Source: Burkholderiales bacterium
Lineage (GTDB): Bacteria > Pseudomonadota > Gammaproteobacteria > Burkholderiales > WYBJ01
Length of the DNA stretch: 64,000 bases
NCBI GenBank assembly: GCA_022841915.1
Contig: JALHQN010000011.1
Location: 97,592 to 161,591, forward strand
Reading direction: 5' to 3'
Under the pieces are notes generated by a model. That model worked only from the letters and a program-made list of their open reading frames with translations. It did not search any database and was not told the origin of the DNA. This document shows, piece after piece, positions 1 through 7,676 of this stretch. How positions within the stretch are numbered: the first letter of the stretch is position 1; each line of letters begins with the position of its first letter. The position numbers and the translations under genes are program-made.

Positions 1-1
1 G

Positions 2-406
2 AATCGCGCCGCAGAGTCGGCGGTCCCGGAAGCGAAGGCGCTGCTCGTCGACGCCGTCAAGAAAATGAGCGTGCAGGATGCCAAAGGCATCCTCACGGGA
101 GGCGACACGGCGGCCACGGACTACTTCCGGCGCGTAACGTCGGCGCAGCTTACGCAACGCTTCCTACCCATCGTTACTGCCTGGACCGACAAGAGCGGCC
201 TCGCGGGCCAGTACAACGGATTGGTGGAACGCGGATCCCAGCTCGGGCTCGTCAGCAAGGACGAACGCATCGAGAACTACGTGACCCGCAAAGCCCTGGA
301 CGGCCTCTATCTCACGATCGCCGAGCAGGAGCGGGCGATCCGCAAAGATCCGGTCGGCGCGGCGACGGGTGCGGCACGCAAGGTTTTCGAACTGCTGCGC
401 AAGTAA
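2..406 (+). CDS. DUF4197 family protein, 3' part only
   Basis: The reading frame is open from base 2, so the start lies outside the window and only the last 134 residues are seen. The segment fits the DUF4197 family: an N-R-A-A-E-x-A stretch followed by A-V-K-K-M-S-V-Q-D-A-K-G-I-L, then a threonine-rich helix and the C-terminal V-F-E-L-L-R-K. Family members are usually exported helical proteins of about 230 residues with no assigned function. The signal peptide would be in the missing part. The first ATG in this stretch, at base 65, is internal and should not be used as the start. The gene converges on the minus-strand gene that ends at 425, with only 18 bases between them. Confidence 0.8.
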   Translation, partial: NRAAESAVPEAKALLVDAVKKMSVQDAKGILTGGDTAATDYFRRVTSAQLTQRFLPIVTAWTDKSGLAGQYNGLVERGSQLGLVSKDERIENYVTRKALDGLYLTIAEQERAIRKDPVGAATGAARKVFELLRK

Positions 407-424
407 AGCCAACGCGCGGTTGCA

Positions 425-1681
425 TCACCGATAAAGCGCCAGGTTCGCCAATCGTTGTTCGATCTGCTGCATTAGCTTCTGATACGCCGGTGCATCGAGC
501 CCGCCGAAGCGGCGCTTGAACTCCGCTTCCGACAAGCCCTCCGGCAGATCGCGTGCGGGCGGCATGAAATCGGCCTCGACCAGCCCCGCGGTCAATTTGT
601 CCTGCAGCGCACGGGCAGATGCGGCCGATTGCGTCGCGTGCTGCCCAAACATCGTGCCGGCACGATCGGCCGCGATGTCGGCGAAACTGAAACCACTGCC
701 GCGGCGCGAATCCTCGATCTCCTTGTAGACGCCGATCGCATCGGCCAGCGGTGTGCCTGCCGTGGCGGCCACGGCGGCCGAGATGATGAAGTGCAGCACG
801 AAGTCGGAGCGCCCGGACAAAGTCACCCTGCGCGGCGCCGCACGCGGCCACTGACGTGCTTCGGGAATCAGCGCGTGCAGTCCCTGGGCGTTCAGATAGA
901 AGGCCAACACGATGAGGACGGCGCGATTTTCGGCCACCGGGTCGCCCTGAACTGATCGGGCGCTAGCCGTCGCGAACATGGGTTGCAGCAGGCTCGCGAG
1001 CGAGACCTGTCGCGGCAGGGAGGTACCGGCCGTCAGATCGGCCAGGCGCTCCTGATACACCCGCAGGCTCGCCTGGTCGCTCGCAGGCAACAGCACGCTG
1101 CGCAAGCGGTCGGGCAGATCGGCACGCCAGCGGTACTCGATCTGCATGAAATCGTCATCGAACCGCACGCTTTGCAGAACATCGGCTGCCGCGCCCACGG
1201 CTTCGGATTCATTCAGACGCAAGAGCATGCGTTCGAGGACCCAGTCAGCGACGAAGCCTGGCACGGACACGCGTCCGATCCGCAGCTGATCGAACTGCGG
1301 CAACCCGCTCGTCTGGCGCGCGATCGCCTCGATATTCCAGTACGCGCCGAACGGGTTCGCTGGCGCCTTGATCGTCACCCAAACCATGAGGGCACCGGAC
1401 GAGAGCACCAGCTTCCCCGCACCACCCTGCTGGGAGAGCACGGTGTTGAGGGCCAGATCGAGATCCGGCCCCGAGACAGCGATGGTGCGCAACACACCGG
1501 CCGGCATCTTGCGCGGATCATGGGCGGCGAACAGCCGTTTGGCGCGCTCGATCTGGTCCGGCGCAACTTCGACCGTGCGCACGAGGGCCGGACGATCTTC
1601 GAAGGATGCCGCGAGCAGGCCGATCGCGGCCGCAGGCACGCCGACGACGACAATCAGGCTCCAGACGATCCAGCGCATCAT
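425..1681 (-). CDS. uncharacterised membrane-anchored protein downstream of polA
   Basis: I do not recognise a named family for this 418-residue protein. One hydrophobic segment (about residues 5-25) follows a short basic start and looks like an uncleaved signal anchor, so the rest is probably periplasmic. The body contains a second mildly hydrophobic alanine-rich patch near residue 295 and a C-terminal helical tail. It follows polA on the same strand, 81 bases after the polA stop, and may be co-transcribed. I chose the double ATG at 1681/1678 because it puts the membrane segment at the N-terminus. A TTG at 1741, preceded by GGAG, would add 20 residues and is a real alternative. No catalytic motif was seen. 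Confidence 0.65.
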   Translation of the reverse strand: MMRWIVWSLIVVVGVPAAAIGLLAASFEDRPALVRTVEVAPDQIERAKRLFAAHDPRKMPAGVLRTIAVSGPDLDLALNTVLSQQGGAGKLVLSSGALMVWVTIKAPANPFGAYWNIEAIARQTSGLPQFDQLRIGRVSVPGFVADWVLERMLLRLNESEAVGAAADVLQSVRFDDDFMQIEYRWRADLPDRLRSVLLPASDQASLRVYQERLADLTAGTSLPRQVSLASLLQPMFATASARSVQGDPVAENRAVLIVLAFYLNAQGLHALIPEARQWPRAAPRRVTLSGRSDFVLHFIISAAVAATAGTPLADAIGVYKEIEDSRRGSGFSFADIAADRAGTMFGQHATQSAASARALQDKLTAGLVEADFMPPARDLPEGLSEAEFKRRFGGLDAPAYQKLMQQIEQRLANLALYR

Positions 1682-1762
1682 GAACGAGAAAAATTTACGT
1701 GACGTCGGTGGCAACGACCGTCCGCTGCCCGCCTTGAGCAATCACTCCGGATCACCGGGCGG

Positions 1763-4483
1763 TCAGTGCGCCCGCTCCCAGTTCGGCCCGGCGCCGACCT
1801 CGACCAGCAGCGGCACCGAGAGCTGCGCGACACCGGCCATCAATCGTGGCAACTCTGCCCGCAGCCGCGCGAGTTCCGCCTGCGGCACTTCCAGCACCAG
1901 TTCATCGTGCACCTGCATGACGAGGCGGCTGCGCAACGCCTCGGCGACCAGCCAGCGCTGCACCTGCACCATGGCGAGCTTGATGAGATCGGCAGCGGTG
2001 CCCTGCATGGGCGCGTTGATCGCCGCCCGTTCGGCGGCACTGCGGCGCGCCTGATTGCCGCCGCGGATCTCGGGCAGCCACAGCCGGCGCCCGAACACTG
2101 TCTCCACGTAGCCCAGGTTGCGCGCCTGCTCGCGAGTGCGCTCCATGTATTGCGCGACGCCCGGATAGCGTGCGAAGTAGCGCTCCATGTAGCTCTGCGC
2201 CGCGGCGCGCTCGATGCCGAGCTGCTGTGCCAGGCCGAAGGCCGACATGCCGTAAATGAGGCCGAAATTGATCACCTTGGCATAGCGGCGCTGTTCGCTG
2301 GTGACCGCATCCACGGGCGCGCCGAAGACTTCCGAGGCCGTATGGCGATGCACGTCCTCACCGCGCGAGAACGCGCCGAGCAGGCCGGCATCCTGCGACA
2401 GGTGGGCCATGATGCGCAGTTCGATCTGGGAATAATCCGCCGATACGATCACGCACTCGGGCGGCGCGACGAACGCCTCGCGAATGCGACGCCCTTCGGC
2501 GCTGCGGACAGGAATGTTCTGCAGATTGGGCTCGTTGCTCGACAGCCGACCGGTGACGGCCACCGCCTGGCCGTAGTTCGTGTGCACGCGCCCGGTGTCG
2601 GCATGCACCATCCGCGGCAACTTGTCGGTATAGGTGGACTTGAGCTTGGAGATCGCCCGGTACTCGAGCAACAGCTTGGGCAGCGGAAAATCCAGGGCCA
2701 GCAGTTGCAGCACGTCTTCATCGGTGGACGGCGAACCGCTGGGCGTCTTCTTGATGACCGGCAACTTCAGGCGATCGAACAGGATCTCGCAGATCTGCTT
2801 GGGCGAATTGAGGTTGAACGCATGGCCGGCGAGTTCGTGCGCCTGACTCTCGAGCTCCGCCATGCGCTCCCCGAGCATGCGGCCGTGACTTTCCAGCAAC
2901 TCGGCATCGAGCAGGACGCCGGCGCGCTCCATCGTGAAGAGCACCTCGCTCACGGGCAACTCGATATCGCGATAGACCGCTTCGAGCTTGACGTCCTCGG
3001 CCACCTGCGGTCGCAGGTGTCGATGCAGGTCGAGCAACAGCCCGACATGAGCAGCCGCATAGTCGCTCGCCCGGCCAAGCTCGACGTCGGCGAACCCGAT
3101 GCGCCCGACCCCCTTGCCCACCAGCGACTCGAGCGGTTCCGGCTTGACATCCAGGTGACGCTCGGCAAGCGCATCGAGGTCGTGCGAGCGATGACTCTCC
3201 AGCACGTAGGATTCGAGCAGCGTGTCCTCGTCGAAGCCCGCGACCCGCAGGCCGTGATTGGCGAACACATGCAACTTGAACTTGATGTCGTGGGCGAGCT
3301 TGCGCTTGTGCGCGTTCGCCAGCCAAGGCTCGAGACCGGCGAGCACCGACGCCGCATCCAGTTGATCGGCGACGCCCGGGTAACGGTGAGCCAGCGGTAC
3401 GTAGGCCGTGTCGCCTTGCTCGAACGCGAGCGCAATGCCGACGATGCGCGCATGCATCGGATCCGGGCTCGTGGTCGTCAGGTCGATGCCGACCAGATCG
3501 GCACCCGCCACTCGGGCCAGCACGCCCTCGAGCGCCTCGACCGACAGCACCGTCTCGTGCGGCCGGGGGAGCGCGTTGGCTTGCGGCTTCTTCGCGCTCG
3601 TCGTCGCAGCGGGGTGCGCGGCGCTGCCGGCGTCGACGACCTCGCGTCGCAGCGCCTTGAACTCGAGCGTCTCGAACAAGTCGGCGAGCTTGGCGTTGTC
3701 GGGCTCGCCGAACGCGAGATCCTCCACATGGACGGGCAGCGGCACGTCGCATTTGACCGTGAGCAGCTCGCGCGCCGTGGGCAGCCAGTCGAGCGCCTTG
3801 CGCAGGTTCTGACCGACCACGCCGCCGATCTGCTCGGCGTGATTCATGACGCCCTCGAGCGTACCGTACTGCTGCAGCCACTTCACCGCGGTCTTGGGGC
3901 CGACCTTTTCCACGCCCGGCACGTTGTCGACGGCATCGCCGACCAACGTCAGGTAATCGATGAAGCGCTCGGCCGGCACGCCGAACTTCTGCTGCACGCC
4001 GCCGACGTCCAAGGTCTCGTTCGACATCGTGTTGACGAGGGTGACATGCTCGTCGACCAGTTGCGCGAGATCCTTGTCGCCGGTGGACACCACCGTCTTG
4101 ATCCCGTGACGACGGGCCTCGCACGCGAGCGTGCCGATCACGTCGTCGGCCTCGACGCCCTCGACCATCAGCAGCGGCCAGCCCAACGCACGCACGCATT
4201 CGTGCAGGGACTCGATCTGCAAGGTGAGATCGTCCGGCATCGCGGCGCGATTGGCCTTGTACTGCGCGTAGACATCGTCCCGAAACGTCTTGCCCTTGGC
4301 ATCGAAGACGCAGGCGAAGTAATGCGCGGGCACTTCCTTGCGCAGCTTCTGCAGCATGCTGATCACGCCCCGGATCGCCCCCGTCGGCTGGCCCGAGCGC
4401 GTGCGCAAGTCGGGCAAGGCGTGAAAAGCCCGGTACAAGTACGAGGAACCGTCGATCAGCAGCAGCGTGCGCGACTCAGTCAT
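1763..4483 (-). CDS. polA: DNA polymerase I
   Basis: The 906-residue product fills gaps and removes RNA primers in replication and repair. It has the usual three parts: an N-terminal 5'-3' exonuclease/flap endonuclease domain (about 1-300), a 3'-5' exonuclease fold (about 310-500) and a family A polymerase domain. Polymerase motif A D-Y-S-Q-I-E-L-R starts at Asp683, motif B includes N-F-G-L-I-Y-G-M, and motif C V-H-D-E carries Asp860. The proofreading site looks degenerate. The first motif reads D334-L-T336 instead of D-T-E. The second ends in Lys403 where E. coli has Asp424. The third is Y475-A-A-A-H479 instead of Y-x-x-x-D. Exonuclease proofreading is therefore probably lost. The start is the ATG before T-E-S-R-T-L-L-L-I-D-G-S-S-Y; an upstream TTG at 4522 is less likely. 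Confidence 0.97.
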   Translation of the reverse strand: MTESRTLLLIDGSSYLYRAFHALPDLRTRSGQPTGAIRGVISMLQKLRKEVPAHYFACVFDAKGKTFRDDVYAQYKANRAAMPDDLTLQIESLHECVRALGWPLLMVEGVEADDVIGTLACEARRHGIKTVVSTGDKDLAQLVDEHVTLVNTMSNETLDVGGVQQKFGVPAERFIDYLTLVGDAVDNVPGVEKVGPKTAVKWLQQYGTLEGVMNHAEQIGGVVGQNLRKALDWLPTARELLTVKCDVPLPVHVEDLAFGEPDNAKLADLFETLEFKALRREVVDAGSAAHPAATTSAKKPQANALPRPHETVLSVEALEGVLARVAGADLVGIDLTTTSPDPMHARIVGIALAFEQGDTAYVPLAHRYPGVADQLDAASVLAGLEPWLANAHKRKLAHDIKFKLHVFANHGLRVAGFDEDTLLESYVLESHRSHDLDALAERHLDVKPEPLESLVGKGVGRIGFADVELGRASDYAAAHVGLLLDLHRHLRPQVAEDVKLEAVYRDIELPVSEVLFTMERAGVLLDAELLESHGRMLGERMAELESQAHELAGHAFNLNSPKQICEILFDRLKLPVIKKTPSGSPSTDEDVLQLLALDFPLPKLLLEYRAISKLKSTYTDKLPRMVHADTGRVHTNYGQAVAVTGRLSSNEPNLQNIPVRSAEGRRIREAFVAPPECVIVSADYSQIELRIMAHLSQDAGLLGAFSRGEDVHRHTASEVFGAPVDAVTSEQRRYAKVINFGLIYGMSAFGLAQQLGIERAAAQSYMERYFARYPGVAQYMERTREQARNLGYVETVFGRRLWLPEIRGGNQARRSAAERAAINAPMQGTAADLIKLAMVQVQRWLVAEALRSRLVMQVHDELVLEVPQAELARLRAELPRLMAGVAQLSVPLLVEVGAGPNWERAH

Positions 4484-4540
4484 CGGCGCGTCGACCTGTC
4501 GTAGATCGACCCTAGCCGGCAACGAGCGCGGAGGGCGTTA

Positions 4541-4562
4541 TATGATCGGACACACCTGTCCG
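4541..4562 (+). promoter_or_regulatory. candidate -10 box and adjacent inverted repeat upstream of the LOG gene
   Basis: A TATGAT hexamer at 4541-4546 lies in the divergent polA/LOG spacer. It is followed at once by a perfect inverted repeat CGGACA-CACC-TGTCCG (4547-4562). A start near 4553 would place the repeat over the initiation site or in the leader. No good -35 hexamer was seen, so this is tentative. Confidence 0.3.
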
Positions 4563-4591
4563 CGAAGAGCGTTCGATTAAGGAAATCACGC

Positions 4592-5323
4592 ATGAGTACG
4601 AGCAAGAAAAAGCGGCCGCCCAAGTTGAGCCCGGAAGTAGCTGAGCGGGCATGGTCGCCGCGGGAGTCCTGGCGGGTCTTCGGCATTATGGCAGAATTCG
4701 TCGAGGCGACCGAGCGCTTGAGCCACATCAGTCCGGCCGTGTCGATCTTCGGCAGCGCACGGACAAAGCCGGGCAGTCCCTACTATCTGCTGGCCGAACA
4801 GATCGCGCGCAAGCTCTCGGATGCCGGCTTCAGCGTGATCTCCGGCGGCGGCCCCGGCATCATGGAAGCGGCCAACAAAGGCGCGTACTTCGGGCGCTCC
4901 CTGTCGATAGGACTCAATATCGAGCTGCCGCACGAGCAGGTGAGCAACGCCTATCAGGACGTGAGCCACACCTTCCATCACTTCTTCGCGCGCAAGGTGA
5001 TGTTCGTCAAATTCGCGAGCGCCTACGTCGTGATGCCCGGCGGCTTCGGCACCATGGACGAACTGATGGAAGCGCTGACGCTGGTCCAGACGGGCACCTC
5101 GCGGCGCATCCCGATCATCCTGGTGCACAAGCCGTTCTGGAGCGGCCTGCTCGACTGGTTCAAGAACACGCTCGTGGCCGAAGGCATGATCGACGCGGAA
5201 GACATGAATCTCATCTGCGTGGTCGACGAACCCGACGCAGTCGTCGAGGCGATCTTCGATCATTACCAGACACGCGGGTTCGGCCCCTCGGCCCAGGAGC
5301 GCGAGATGCAGCTCAATCTGTGA
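4592..5323 (+). CDS. LOG-family nucleotide phosphoribohydrolase (TIGR00730-type)
   Basis: This 243-residue cytoplasmic protein has the Rossmann-like fold of the LOG/TIGR00730 family. Characterised members cleave cytokinin riboside 5'-monophosphates or other nucleoside monophosphates to free base and ribose 5-phosphate. The signature is complete: an S-G-G-G-P-G-I-M-E-A-A-N-K-G loop near residue 90, then R-K-V-M-F-V and P-G-G-F-G-T-M-D-E near residue 150, which carry the catalytic Arg and Glu in the family. The N-terminal 45 residues are a basic extension typical of the longer proteobacterial members. The start ATG has AAGGA 9 bases upstream. The gene is divergent from polA. The natural substrate cannot be told from sequence. 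Confidence 0.85.
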   Translation: MSTSKKKRPPKLSPEVAERAWSPRESWRVFGIMAEFVEATERLSHISPAVSIFGSARTKPGSPYYLLAEQIARKLSDAGFSVISGGGPGIMEAANKGAYFGRSLSIGLNIELPHEQVSNAYQDVSHTFHHFFARKVMFVKFASAYVVMPGGFGTMDELMEALTLVQTGTSRRIPIILVHKPFWSGLLDWFKNTLVAEGMIDAEDMNLICVVDEPDAVVEAIFDHYQTRGFGPSAQEREMQLNL

Positions 5324-5405
5324 TCCTCGATCGGCTCGCGACGCACCCCGCGGCCATGGCGTGCGAAACACGGCTCGCGAGGAATCTCGGGCACCGGTTT
5401 CGCGC

Positions 5406-5411
5406 TAGAAT
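5406..5411 (+). promoter_or_regulatory. candidate -10 box (TAGAAT) upstream of the DUF2782 gene
   Basis: TAGAAT lies 24 bases before the DUF2782 start, matching the consensus at five of six positions. No convincing -35 hexamer was found 16-18 bases upstream. Confidence 0.25.
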
Positions 5412-5435
5412 GAAACAAGCTTCCTTGGGTGCCTT

Positions 5436-5777
5436 ATGCGCAAGATCCTCTTCGCCCTGCTTCTTTCCCTGGCTTGTGCCGCCTCTGCGCAGAGCCCTGC
5501 CAGACCTCCGAACCTGCAGCCTATCCCGGAGCCACCGCCTCCGCCGCCCGGCATGGAGATGGATTCCGCGCTCGAGCCGCAGGTCACCATCATCAAGCGC
5601 GGATCGGACACGATCGAGGAATACCGTGTCGGCGGGCGTCTCTACATGATGAAGGTGACTCCGCCGCACGGCACGCCCTACTACCTGATCGATCAGCGCG
5701 GCGACGGCACGTTCAGCCGTCAGGACACGTTCGATTCGGGCACGCGCGTGCCCATGTGGGTCATCAAGTCGTTCTAA
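5436..5777 (+). CDS. DUF2782 family exported protein
   Basis: A 113-residue secreted protein. Residues 1-18 form a Sec signal peptide ending A-S-A, followed by a proline-rich linker (about 22-40) and a small domain with V-x-I-I-K-R-G-x-D-T-I-E-E-Y-R-V-G-G-R-L and Y-Y-L-I-D-x-R-G-D-G. This is the DUF2782 pattern, found in betaproteobacteria and gammaproteobacteria, usually between polA and thrB as here. No biochemical role is assigned. It precedes thrB by 85 bases and may share its transcript. Confidence 0.85.
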   Translation: MRKILFALLLSLACAASAQSPARPPNLQPIPEPPPPPPGMEMDSALEPQVTIIKRGSDTIEEYRVGGRLYMMKVTPPHGTPYYLIDQRGDGTFSRQDTFDSGTRVPMWVIKSF

Positions 5778-5862
5778 CGATCGAGGAGGATGCCCTCACC
5801 AGGCCGCCCTCCAACTGCCATGGTCGGTGGACGGTCCCGGCGGACGGTCCCCGGAGCCTCGA

Positions 5863-6816
5863 ATGTCGGTCTACACCTCGGTAAGCCGCACCCAGCTGAG
5901 CACCTGGCTGGCTGCGTTCGATCTCGGCGAACTCGAAGAGTTCAAGGGCATTGCCGCGGGCATCGAGAACACCAATTACTTCGTTGGCACGAGCCGCGGG
6001 CGCTACGTCCTCACCTTGTTCGAGAAGCTGCAGCCCGATGAACTGCCGTTCTATCTCGGGTTGATGACGCATCTCTCCGCGCGAGGGATCCCCTGCCCCC
6101 GACCCATTCCGAATCGGCGAGGCGACGTGCTCGGCACCTTGTGCGGGAAGCCCGCCACATTGGTCAGCCGCCTGCCTGGCCGCGACGTCGAAGCGGCCGA
6201 CGCAGCCCAGTGCGCGCAGGTCGGATCGATGCTGGCGCGGATGCATCTCGCCGGCCAGGACTATCCGCAGATCATGCCCAACCCGCGGGGGCGGGCATGG
6301 TGGCGAGCGGCGGCCCTGGAGGTCATTCCTCGCATGCCTGACGACGAGGTGCGGCTGCTCGAGGCCGAACTCGCCTTCCAGTCCGGCGGAGACAGCGAAC
6401 CGCTGCCGCGCGGCGCAATCCACGCCGATCTCTTTCGCGACAACGTGCTCTTCGACGGTGCTGCGGTGGGTGGCGTGATCGACTTCTACTTCGCCTGCAC
6501 CGACTTCCTGCTGTACGACTTGGCGATCACGGTGAACGACTGGTGCCTGGCCCACGACGGCAGCCTCGATCCGGATCGCAGTCGTGCGCTCCTGGAGGCC
6601 TATCATTCGGTGCGACCGCTGATCGCGCAGGAACGCGCCGCATGGCCCAGGCTGCTCCGGGCAGGCGCGCTGCGATTCTGGCTGTCGCGGCTGTTCGACT
6701 TCCATTGCCCGCGGCCCGGCGAATTGACCTTCGCCAAGGATCCGGCCCATTTCAGACGCGTGCTCCAGGCGAGGATCGCGGCGGGCTCGCAGCTCGGCGA
6801 CGTACTGCCCTCGTAG
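5863..6816 (+). CDS. thrB: homoserine kinase, APH-fold type
   Basis: The 317-residue enzyme phosphorylates L-homoserine with ATP in threonine biosynthesis. It belongs to the aminoglycoside-phosphotransferase fold group used by many betaproteobacteria and pseudomonads instead of the GHMP-type ThrB. The catalytic loop is H-A-D-L-F-R-D-N-V-L-F (near residue 187) and the metal-binding segment is I-D-F-Y-F-A-C. The N-terminus has the family pattern G-I-E-N-T-N-Y-F-V. The start was chosen at the ATG preceded by GGAG with a 6-base spacer. An open extension to 5827 is not supported. The bases just before contain GGACGGTCCC twice (from 5829). No thrC or hom gene is adjacent. Confidence 0.92.
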   Translation: MSVYTSVSRTQLSTWLAAFDLGELEEFKGIAAGIENTNYFVGTSRGRYVLTLFEKLQPDELPFYLGLMTHLSARGIPCPRPIPNRRGDVLGTLCGKPATLVSRLPGRDVEAADAAQCAQVGSMLARMHLAGQDYPQIMPNPRGRAWWRAAALEVIPRMPDDEVRLLEAELAFQSGGDSEPLPRGAIHADLFRDNVLFDGAAVGGVIDFYFACTDFLLYDLAITVNDWCLAHDGSLDPDRSRALLEAYHSVRPLIAQERAAWPRLLRAGALRFWLSRLFDFHCPRPGELTFAKDPAHFRRVLQARIAAGSQLGDVLPS

Positions 6817-6864
6817 CTTTACCGCTGCCTCGATCTGGGCAAAATGATTCGCGCGCAGTCGAAC

Positions 6865-6896
6865 ATCCGCGTCCTTCATGCGTAGAATACGCGGAT
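6865..6896. promoter_or_regulatory. 8-bp inverted repeat enclosing a TAGAAT box
   Basis: ATCCGCGT (6865-6872) and ACGCGGAT (6889-6896) are perfect inverted copies. The 16 bases between them end in TAGAAT (6883-6888), a likely -10 box for the membrane-protein gene starting at 6931. The arrangement would suit a repressor site over the promoter or a leader hairpin. No regulator is identified. Confidence 0.35.
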
Positions 6897-6930
6897 ATCA
6901 CGATCAACTACTCCAGGTATTCAAGGCGCC

Positions 6931-7653
6931 ATGCCGCCTCGCAGCGTCGCTATCGGTCACGGCTTGCAATGGGTTTCGAGCGGCTGGCACATCTTCAAAC
7001 GTAGTCCGCTCGCCTGGATGGGGCTCACCGTCACGCTGGTGCTCGCGTGGCTGCTGCTGCTGAACATCCCCAAGGTCGGACCGCTGCTCTTCAATCTGCT
7101 CTTTCCGATCTTCTTCGCCGGCCTGATGATCGGCTGCCGGGATCTGATCCAGGGCCGGCAACTGCATTTCGGCTATCTGATCGCGGGCTTTCGCGAGAAC
7201 GCCTCGGCACTGGTCACGGTGGGCGGCATCTATCTTGTCGGCATGCTGATCGTGATGGCGATCGCCTTCGGCTCTTCGGAGGGATTGCCCAAGCTGCCCG
7301 CCAAGCCGAGTCCGGAAGAAGTGGCCGCCGCGCAGGCCGCGCTCAAGCGGATGACCGGCCCGCTCCTATCGGCCATGGCCGTCTACGTTCCCCTCATCAT
7401 GCTCACCTGGTTCGCGCCGCTGCTCATCGTATTCCGCCAGATGAGCGCCTTGGCGGCGATGAAGGCGAGCTTTTTCGCGTGCCTGCGCAACATCGGCGCA
7501 TTCTTCGTTTACGGCGTGATCGTGGTGCTGCTCTGGGTGGTGGCGACGCTACCCATGATGATGGGCCTCATCATCGTCCTGCCGGTGATCTTCGGCTCGA
7601 TCTACGCCTCTTACATCGACATCTTCGAACAAACCGACGAACAGGCCGCCTGA
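6931..7653 (+). CDS. BPSS1780-type integral membrane protein
   Basis: A 240-residue inner-membrane protein that fits the BPSS1780 family of betaproteobacteria. An N-terminal helix with a G-W-x-x-F-K-R-S-P segment precedes about five hydrophobic segments (near 30-45, 48-68, 93-113, 145-165 and 185-220). An amphipathic stretch rich in Pro, Lys and Ala lies at about 118-135. The arrangement resembles bacterial YciC/DUF-type membrane proteins with paired helices. No transport or enzyme motif is visible and the function is unknown. It converges on uvrD with 13 bases between the stops. Confidence 0.75.
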   Translation: MPPRSVAIGHGLQWVSSGWHIFKRSPLAWMGLTVTLVLAWLLLLNIPKVGPLLFNLLFPIFFAGLMIGCRDLIQGRQLHFGYLIAGFRENASALVTVGGIYLVGMLIVMAIAFGSSEGLPKLPAKPSPEEVAAAQAALKRMTGPLLSAMAVYVPLIMLTWFAPLLIVFRQMSALAAMKASFFACLRNIGAFFVYGVIVVLLWVVATLPMMMGLIIVLPVIFGSIYASYIDIFEQTDEQAA

Positions 7654-7661
7654 AGCGGAAG

Positions 7662-7676
7662 GGCGGTCAAGCCGCC
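7662..7676. terminator. weak hairpin between convergent membrane-protein gene and uvrD
   Basis: GGCGG-TCAAG-CCGCC forms a 5-bp stem that overlaps the uvrD stop codon. GAAGC/GCTTC flank it (7652-7656, 7680-7684) and could extend it with bulges. No T-tract follows, so it is only a tentative bidirectional terminator. Confidence 0.3.

Noticed and set aside
2718..4199. A 493-codon minus-strand frame within polA.
   Set aside because: It is a shifted-frame shadow of polA with arginine-rich composition typical of GC-rich noncoding frames.
1766..4504. A 912-codon plus-strand open frame opposite polA.
   Set aside because: It mirrors polA and lacks stops because the sense strand avoids TTA, CTA and TCA codons in GC-rich DNA. 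No domain or ribosome site supports it.
5829..5852. A tandem GGACGGTCCC pair in front of thrB as a possible operator.
   Set aside because: The copies are short, GC-rich and directly repeated, so chance is the simpler explanation.
5790..6041. An 83-codon frame with GAGGAGG upstream, overlapping thrB.
   Set aside because: The frame is out of register with thrB, has no family signal and is probably chance; a leader peptide cannot be excluded but is not supported.
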